This document shows, piece after piece, positions 32,979 through 37,072 of a stretch of DNA of 37,072 nt. The stretch covers positions 1-37,072 of the forward strand of contig CAYRVF010000042.1 in assembly GCA_964427535.1 (NCBI GenBank), written 5' to 3'. The DNA is from CAYRVF01 sp964427535 (GTDB taxonomy: Bacteria > Chloroflexota > Ktedonobacteria > Ktedonobacterales > JADMIN01). Positions within the stretch are counted from its first letter, which is position 1; every line of letters begins with the position of its first letter. The notes under the pieces are model-generated. The model was not told the DNA's origin and ran no database searches. It worked only from the letters and a program-made list of their open reading frames with translations. A program made the translations under genes and the position numbers.

Positions 32979-33294
32979 AGCGCCCCTCCCCGCACTGCAA
33001 CGTACGACGGAGCAAACAGCGGCGTTCAGGTCGCGAATGGGTAATGCGAAAAGCCTGGCTCTTCCGGTGGCGCTGTGGCTGGCGGGTATCTAACAGCGCG
33101 TGCTACACTCGCTGCGGCGGGAATTACTTTACCGGCCAGCCGGTAACAGGATAATAGACGATGGGCGAACAGCCGTCAAGCGATCTTTGAGAGCGGTCTC
33201 CGCTCGGAGATGAGCATCCCGGTTCCCGCTCAGCTAGACATGGCTGACCGCCGGCGGAGTCCCTGCATGGCTCGACTGGAGGCAACTGGCAACC
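32979..33294. other. Divergent control region between livF and TetR gene
   Basis: These 316 bases hold no gene. The only clear signals are the palindrome at 33129-33146 and the two facing promoters around it. I see nothing else in the rest, which includes a leader of about 140 bases before the TetR start. Confidence 0.7.
33126..33155. promoter_or_regulatory. TetR-type palindrome with overlapping divergent promoters
   Basis: TTACCGGC-CA-GCCGGTAA (33129-33146) is a perfect 8+8 palindrome. On the plus strand TTTACC (33128-33133), 16 bases and GATAAT (33150-33155) form a promoter toward tetR. On the minus strand TTATCC (33154-33149), 17 bases and TAAAGT (33131-33126) form one toward livF. A repressor bound here would block both. 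Confidence 0.65.
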
Positions 33295-33906
33295 ATGAGC
33301 GACACAACGCCGAAGCGGGTCGGGCGGCCACCACGAGCGGAGAATCAGCGCGAGCGTATCATGCAGCAGGCGGCGAAGCTCTTCGGCCGCAGCGGGTTCG
33401 ATGCGGCAAGCTTGAACGATTTGGCTGAGGAAGCGGGCATCTCTAAGGCGGGCATCTACCACTACTTCAAGACCAAGCAGGATGTCTATGATGCGTTGAT
33501 CGTCCAGACGCTCCAGCGCTTGTTCGACCACGTGTCAACGGTCGTCGCGGAGTCGACGGACCCGTCTGAGCGGTTCCTCGCCTTCATGTTGGCCCACGCG
33601 GAGTTCTTCGAGCGCAACTACTGGGCGTTCTGCGCAATGCTGGTCGGCTTCAGCGGGATGAACACCACTGCGCTGCGCCAGGAGGCGGTCGTCTTGCGCG
33701 AGCGCTACGAACATCTGCTGCGCGAGATTATTGAGGACGGCATCGCGCGGGGGCAGTTCCGTGCGGTCGACCCAGCCAGCACCGGACGGGCCGCCCTCTC
33801 GATGCTGAACTGGATGGTGCGCTGGTTCAAGCCCGGCGGCCCGAAGACCGCGCCCGAAATCGCGCGTACCTACGCGGACCTGCTCTTCCACGGCATGCTT
33901 GCCTGA
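33295..33906 (+). CDS. TetR-family regulator (KstR2/TetR_C_24-like)
   Basis: The 203-residue protein has a GRPPR arm and a TetR helix-turn-helix (about 17-62: RERIMQQAAKLFGRSGFDAASL, AEEAGISKAGIYHYFKTKQDVY). The C-terminal domain with MLNWMVRWFKPGGPKTAPEIARTYADLLFHG resembles KstR2-type regulators, which often sense acyl-CoA thioesters. It is divergent from the second liv operon and most likely controls it and itself through the 33129-33146 palindrome. GGAGG lies 12 bases before the ATG. Confidence 0.92.
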   Translation: MSDTTPKRVGRPPRAENQRERIMQQAAKLFGRSGFDAASLNDLAEEAGISKAGIYHYFKTKQDVYDALIVQTLQRLFDHVSTVVAESTDPSERFLAFMLAHAEFFERNYWAFCAMLVGFSGMNTTALRQEAVVLRERYEHLLREIIEDGIARGQFRAVDPASTGRAALSMLNWMVRWFKPGGPKTAPEIARTYADLLFHGMLA

Positions 33907-33973
33907 AGGGCATGCCCGCGAACCTCCCGCCGCACTTCGCTTCGAGGACGCTCGCACTGTCAAGCACGCGGAC

Positions 33974-34002
33974 TTGACGCCAGACCGGCATGCGCCTACC
34001 AT
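33974..34002 (+). promoter_or_regulatory. Predicted promoter of the 34127 hydrolase
   Basis: TTGACG (33974-33979), a 17-base spacer and TACCAT (33997-34002). Downstream is the imperfect inverted repeat ATATC...GATAT (34007-34024), a possible but weak operator. Confidence 0.4.
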
Positions 34003-34126
34003 TACGATATCGGTTGGTTGATATGGGCGCCAACAGACGCCGGATGTAGTATGGGCAGCATGGGCAGCATGGCAGCGCGCGGCTGTCATCGTGGCGAGCC
34101 GCCTCGGTGTGAGGGAGCGAACGCCA

Positions 34127-34972
34127 ATGCTGGTCACAGAGCCATCGAGCGTGTTTCTCGCCGGTCGCAAGATTGCGTATGACGAGGTGCGTCCGGCGCA
34201 TCCAGCGGACGTCAAAGGGACCATTCTGCTGCTGACGGGGCTGGGGTCGAAGCGCCTGGGTTGGGCGCACCAGCTCGACGTCTTCGGGCGCGAATACCGC
34301 ACCATCGCGCTCGACCACCGCGACACTGGCGACAGCGACGAGGTTGCCGAAGACTACGCGCCAGCCGATCTCGCTGACGACGCCGCAGCCGTGCTCGACG
34401 CGCTGGACATCCCAGGCGCACACGTCGTCGGCATCTCGCTGGGCGGGTTCGCGGCACTACAGTTCGCGCTCCGCCATCCCGACAAACTGGAGAAGCTGGT
34501 GTTGGTGGCGACCTCCGCAGGCGGCGCGTCGCACGTCGCGGCGTCTCCCGAGACGCTGGCGCTGCTCACGCCCGAGCCGGACATGGAGGTGGGCGAGCGC
34601 GCGATCCGCGTGTATAGTCGCATCATGGCCGCCGAGTTCGAGGCGGCACACCCCGAGGAGTTGCAGCGCATTGCGGAGATCGCGCGGTACCGCCCGCCCA
34701 CCGCCGCCGCATATCTGCGCCAGCTTCGCGCCGCGCTCGCGCATGACGTTGCGGACGCGGTGCATCGTATCGCCGCGCCGACGCTCATCATTTACGGCGA
34801 CGCGGACCCGCTCGTCCCGCCCGCAAACGGAGCCTATCTCGCCGCCCACATCTTGGGCGCCCGGCACCTGGTGTATTCCGGCGTCGGCCACATCCCCATC
34901 GTGGAACGCGCCGACGACTTCAACCGCGACGTGCTGGCGTTTCTCGCTGGGGAGACTGACTCGACGTCGTGA
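34127..34972 (+). CDS. Alpha/beta hydrolase
   Basis: The 281-residue hydrolase has an oxyanion-side LLTGLGSKRLGW, nucleophile S104 in VGISLGG, D227 in GDADPLVPP and H255 in GVGHIPIVE, the full alpha/beta-hydrolase triad. The short cap and DHRDTGDSD motif are like esterases or lactonases of the epoxide-hydrolase-like group; the substrate is unknown. ATG 34127 is preferred with GAGGGAG about 10 bases upstream; an in-frame GTG at 34091 has no ribosome site. Confidence 0.88.
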   Translation: MLVTEPSSVFLAGRKIAYDEVRPAHPADVKGTILLLTGLGSKRLGWAHQLDVFGREYRTIALDHRDTGDSDEVAEDYAPADLADDAAAVLDALDIPGAHVVGISLGGFAALQFALRHPDKLEKLVLVATSAGGASHVAASPETLALLTPEPDMEVGERAIRVYSRIMAAEFEAAHPEELQRIAEIARYRPPTAAAYLRQLRAALAHDVADAVHRIAAPTLIIYGDADPLVPPANGAYLAAHILGARHLVYSGVGHIPIVERADDFNRDVLAFLAGETDSTS

Positions 34973-35053
34973 GCAGCCTCGGCTGTACCGATCAAACGCG
35001 GCACGCCGCGCGTAGGGAATCTAGGTCTGATCCCGCCAAATGTTCTGAGAGCT

Positions 35054-35076
35054 GCACCGCAAGCGAGCAGCGGTGC
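35054..35076. terminator. Possible terminator hairpin between convergent genes
   Basis: GCACCGC (35054-35060) and GCGGTGC (35070-35076) form a 7-bp stem with a 9-base loop, between the convergent hydrolase and HD-kinase genes. There is no U-tract. Confidence 0.35.
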
Positions 35077-35123
35077 TGGCCGAGCTATGTGGCGGAGACA
35101 GCGTGGGTCCTTTGCCTGCCTGG

Positions 35124-36296
35124 TTAGATCAGTGGCACCACGTGGTCCGGTGAATCAATCCAGACGACCTCATGCGCTTCGGACTGGTCGGGCAATTCGA
35201 GCCTGCCTGCAAGTTTCAGAATGACCGCCTCTGGTACCGCATGTTGGCGGCGCCGGTTTCTTCTCAACACGGTGGCATAGGGGGATTCGACATACACGAT
35301 CCGTACACGCGCATGATACGACAGGAAGAGATCTACCAACTGACTGCGTAGGGTGCGTGTGACGTTTGTGGCGTTCCACACGAAGTCTTGCTGGCGCCGC
35401 AAATAAGCGCGTGCCTGTGCTTTTGCTCGGGCGACTACCTCGCCCTGGTTGCCCGTCGCCGTTGCCCCCAAATCGCGGCGAATCTCGTCGAGTGAGATGA
35501 TGGGGACGTTCGCCATATGCGCCTGAATCCAGGTATCCTTGCCCGCACCTGGCAATCCGACCATCAAGGTTACCCTGCAAACGGTATCGTCAAACGCGGC
35601 ATAGTTTGGATTGGCCCCAGGCGAGTGAAAATAGTGTATCCGGCTGTGGTCGCTAGCGAAGGCCCGTGGCTGCTTCCAGCAAGCCAGTTCCTGACAATAT
35701 GAACGAAACAGCGCGATGCGCTCTCGCAACTCGGCCGCATCTGTACTGGCACGGCCGCACACGTCGGCCTCAGCCACGAGCGCCACATGATCCAGTCGAG
35801 CAATCTGGCTTGCCGCTATCACGGCACGGGCGGGGTCCTCTTTATCCCAAAACCAGAGCGGTAAGCCATGGTGGCGCACCAGTGCGGCGATGTCGGCACG
35901 TATCGCCAGCGGCGGAGACGGTACGGTTCGATCGGCCCACAGCAACTCGTGGACAAGCCGGGCTCCCCCACGGGCATGACCAGGCGAGACAACCCGTCCA
36001 TCAGCCGTTTCCTGAGTACATAACGGCTTCGCAATATCGTGCAAGAGCGCGGCAGCAAAGACAACGGCGCGCTCTTGGTCCGGCAGTTCTTGCCAGGCTG
36101 GCATACTGACAAGGGAAGTCGTCACAAGTCGTGTATGCGTGAGGACATCGCCTTCCGCATGATACTGTGGGTCCTGCGGCACGCCTGCCAGCGTATGCAA
36201 CCGGGGTAGCGTGGCCAGCATGCCATTCCAATCCAATTGCCAGGTGGGCGGGCGAGGAGTATAAGGAAGAGACCACAAAGGCTGGAGCAGAGACAT
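35124..36296 (-). CDS. HD-phosphohydrolase/polynucleotide kinase fusion (HD-Pnk-like)
   Basis: The 390-residue protein has an N-terminal HD phosphohydrolase domain (about 40-200) with H54, H86-D87 in ALLHDIAKP and H107 in GHARGG. The C-terminal P-loop kinase (about 241-385) has Walker A GLPGAGKDT (247-255), D270 in SLDEIRRD and an Arg-rich lid (RRNRRR). The order matches Runella HD-Pnk, an RNA/DNA end-healing enzyme with an HD 2',3'-phosphoesterase and a 5'-OH polynucleotide kinase. It would convert cleaved ends into 5'-phosphate/3'-OH ends for ligation. ATG 36296 follows the RNA ligase stop by 13 bases; GAGAGGT overlaps that stop. Enzyme activity is inferred from architecture. Confidence 0.88.
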   Translation of the reverse strand: MSLLQPLWSLPYTPRPPTWQLDWNGMLATLPRLHTLAGVPQDPQYHAEGDVLTHTRLVTTSLVSMPAWQELPDQERAVVFAAALLHDIAKPLCTQETADGRVVSPGHARGGARLVHELLWADRTVPSPPLAIRADIAALVRHHGLPLWFWDKEDPARAVIAASQIARLDHVALVAEADVCGRASTDAAELRERIALFRSYCQELACWKQPRAFASDHSRIHYFHSPGANPNYAAFDDTVCRVTLMVGLPGAGKDTWIQAHMANVPIISLDEIRRDLGATATGNQGEVVARAKAQARAYLRRQQDFVWNATNVTRTLRSQLVDLFLSYHARVRIVYVESPYATVLRRNRRRQHAVPEAVILKLAGRLELPDQSEAHEVVWIDSPDHVVPLI

Positions 36297-36309
36297 CAAC
36301 ACGTACCTC

Positions 36310-37072
36310 TCAAAACACCTCTGCGCCCGTCCGCAACTGATTCGGCACGATTGGGCGATCAAGCCAGTGGCTTCCGGCATCAGACACGGTTTGCAGAAAG
36401 CCTCCACGCACATACTTGTACCGTTCAGTGACGATCCCATCTTCCTCGATTTTGATGTAGAGTCCCTCCATCAGCGTCGTTGGGTCTGTTTCTCGCACGG
36501 CTGTCTCCGGATCGATCCCCTGTTGCACACATTGCTGCCGCAAACGCCGTAGATGATCCTCGGCGATGCAAGGTGACGGACCGACCATTCCCACCAGATC
36601 GGCATAGGTGGCCACGGTGCCAGTATGGAGCACACGCACAGAGTGTATGAAAGGTGTCGTTGACAGCAACGTGGCACGGCGTGGAGTATCCAGAAAGTGA
36701 CTGGTGTCCGTGTCGAGCAAATCGAACTCCAGGAAATAGTGTGGTAGATCCGTGTAGAACACCGTGTGACGCGCATAGAGCCATTCGCCATACATCACAT
36801 AGCGGTGGCCAAGCACCTCCCACAGCGCGTGACTGTGCCGGGCAGCCCACGCTTTAAAGAGGGCGAAATGTCGCTCACGCGGACCTCCCGTGAGGTAGTG
36901 CCCCCGGCTTTGCAGCAACAAGGCGCCTTGTGGCGTAAAGCTGATAGCGCAATTCGCCCCGTCCATCTTTTCTTCGACAACTAGGTGCCGTCCCGTTAGC
37001 GCGCGAAATGGCACGACGCCCAGATCCGCATCTCCTGCTTGCAGACCTGAGCCTTCGATATGCTGCGTGCGC
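36310..37072 (-). CDS. ATP-dependent RNA ligase, 5' end beyond window
   Basis: The frame is open to the right edge. It begins ...RTQHIEGSGLQAGDADLGVVPFRAL, the usual RNA-ligase N-terminus, so only a few residues are missing and the GTG at 37014 is not the start. Nucleotidyltransferase motifs are I EKMDGAN (AMP-binding lysine), III YGEWLYARH, IIIa FLEFDLLD, IV EGLYIKIEEDG and V ERYKYVR. It should seal 5'-phosphate/3'-OH RNA ends, acting with the downstream HD-kinase as a heal-and-seal pair. It is cut by the window edge, not truncated biologically. Confidence 0.9.
   Translation of the reverse strand, partial: RTQHIEGSGLQAGDADLGVVPFRALTGRHLVVEEKMDGANCAISFTPQGALLLQSRGHYLTGGPRERHFALFKAWAARHSHALWEVLGHRYVMYGEWLYARHTVFYTDLPHYFLEFDLLDTDTSHFLDTPRRATLLSTTPFIHSVRVLHTGTVATYADLVGMVGPSPCIAEDHLRRLRQQCVQQGIDPETAVRETDPTTLMEGLYIKIEEDGIVTERYKYVRGGFLQTVSDAGSHWLDRPIVPNQLRTGAEVF

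Noticed and set aside
34031..34090. Short ATGGGCAGC-type tandem repeat before the hydrolase
   Set aside because: Only two to three short imperfect units, without symmetry or a clear relation to the promoter.
1..37072. tRNA, rRNA, CRISPR array, riboswitch or insertion sequence
   Set aside because: I looked for each by eye and saw no convincing cloverleaf, regular repeat-spacer pattern, conserved aptamer core or transposase frame. Weak or structured RNAs could have been missed without a covariance-model search.

Overview
The window is a GC-rich bacterial chromosomal segment with dense, mostly short-spaced genes. I see no tRNA, rRNA, CRISPR array, prophage gene or transposase. The gene set fits a Chloroflexota bacterium, perhaps near Ktedonobacteria or Thermomicrobia: two branched-chain amino-acid type (Liv) ABC operons, a 1003-residue MalT-like LuxR regulator with an unusual N-terminal domain, an HspR/Hsp20 pair, and palindromic GC-rich interspersed repeats. 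That placement is inference from gene content.

Region 1 (1-13.6 kb) looks like one catabolic and uptake locus under a LacI-family repressor. An OsmC-like gene and a creatinase/M24-like gene run leftward. Rightward runs an operon of a C-C hydrolase-like alpha/beta hydrolase, a Liv-type lipoprotein, LivH, LivM, LivG and LivF, followed by an aldehyde dehydrogenase. Further right, on the minus strand, lie a LacI regulator, a beta-hydroxyacid dehydrogenase and an NMT1/THI5-like binding protein. Four near-identical LacI-type palindromes (consensus GCAAWCGATTGC) lie just downstream of three TTGACA-N17 promoters, so osmC-M24, the hydrolase/liv operon and lacI itself appear co-regulated. The substrate is unknown.

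The most striking single observation is that the OsmC-like frame carries one in-frame TGA exactly at the peroxidatic cysteine. About 97 codons of conserved OsmC sequence follow, and a SECIS-like hairpin starts 14 nt after the TGA. This is a candidate selenocysteine-containing OsmC protein.

Region 2 (13.6-17.2 kb) groups three predicted intramembrane CAAX-type/YhfC-type proteases with an ArsR-like regulator. Region 3 (17.2-23.7 kb) has a 14-TM DHA2 drug exporter, the MalT-like LuxR regulator, and a membrane protein/TetR pair with an AT-rich operator region. Region 4 (23.7-27.5 kb) has an HspR-like regulator, an Hsp20 chaperone with a HAIR-like operator, and RecQ helicase.

Region 5 (27.7-34 kb) is a second Liv operon, livF-livG-livH-livM-binding protein, with ATGA overlaps. 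It is divergent from a TetR gene across a perfect TTACCGGC-CA-GCCGGTAA palindrome. Region 6 (34-37 kb) holds an alpha/beta hydrolase and a two-gene nucleic-acid repair cassette: an ATP-dependent RNA ligase that runs off the right edge, and an HD-domain/polynucleotide-kinase fusion.
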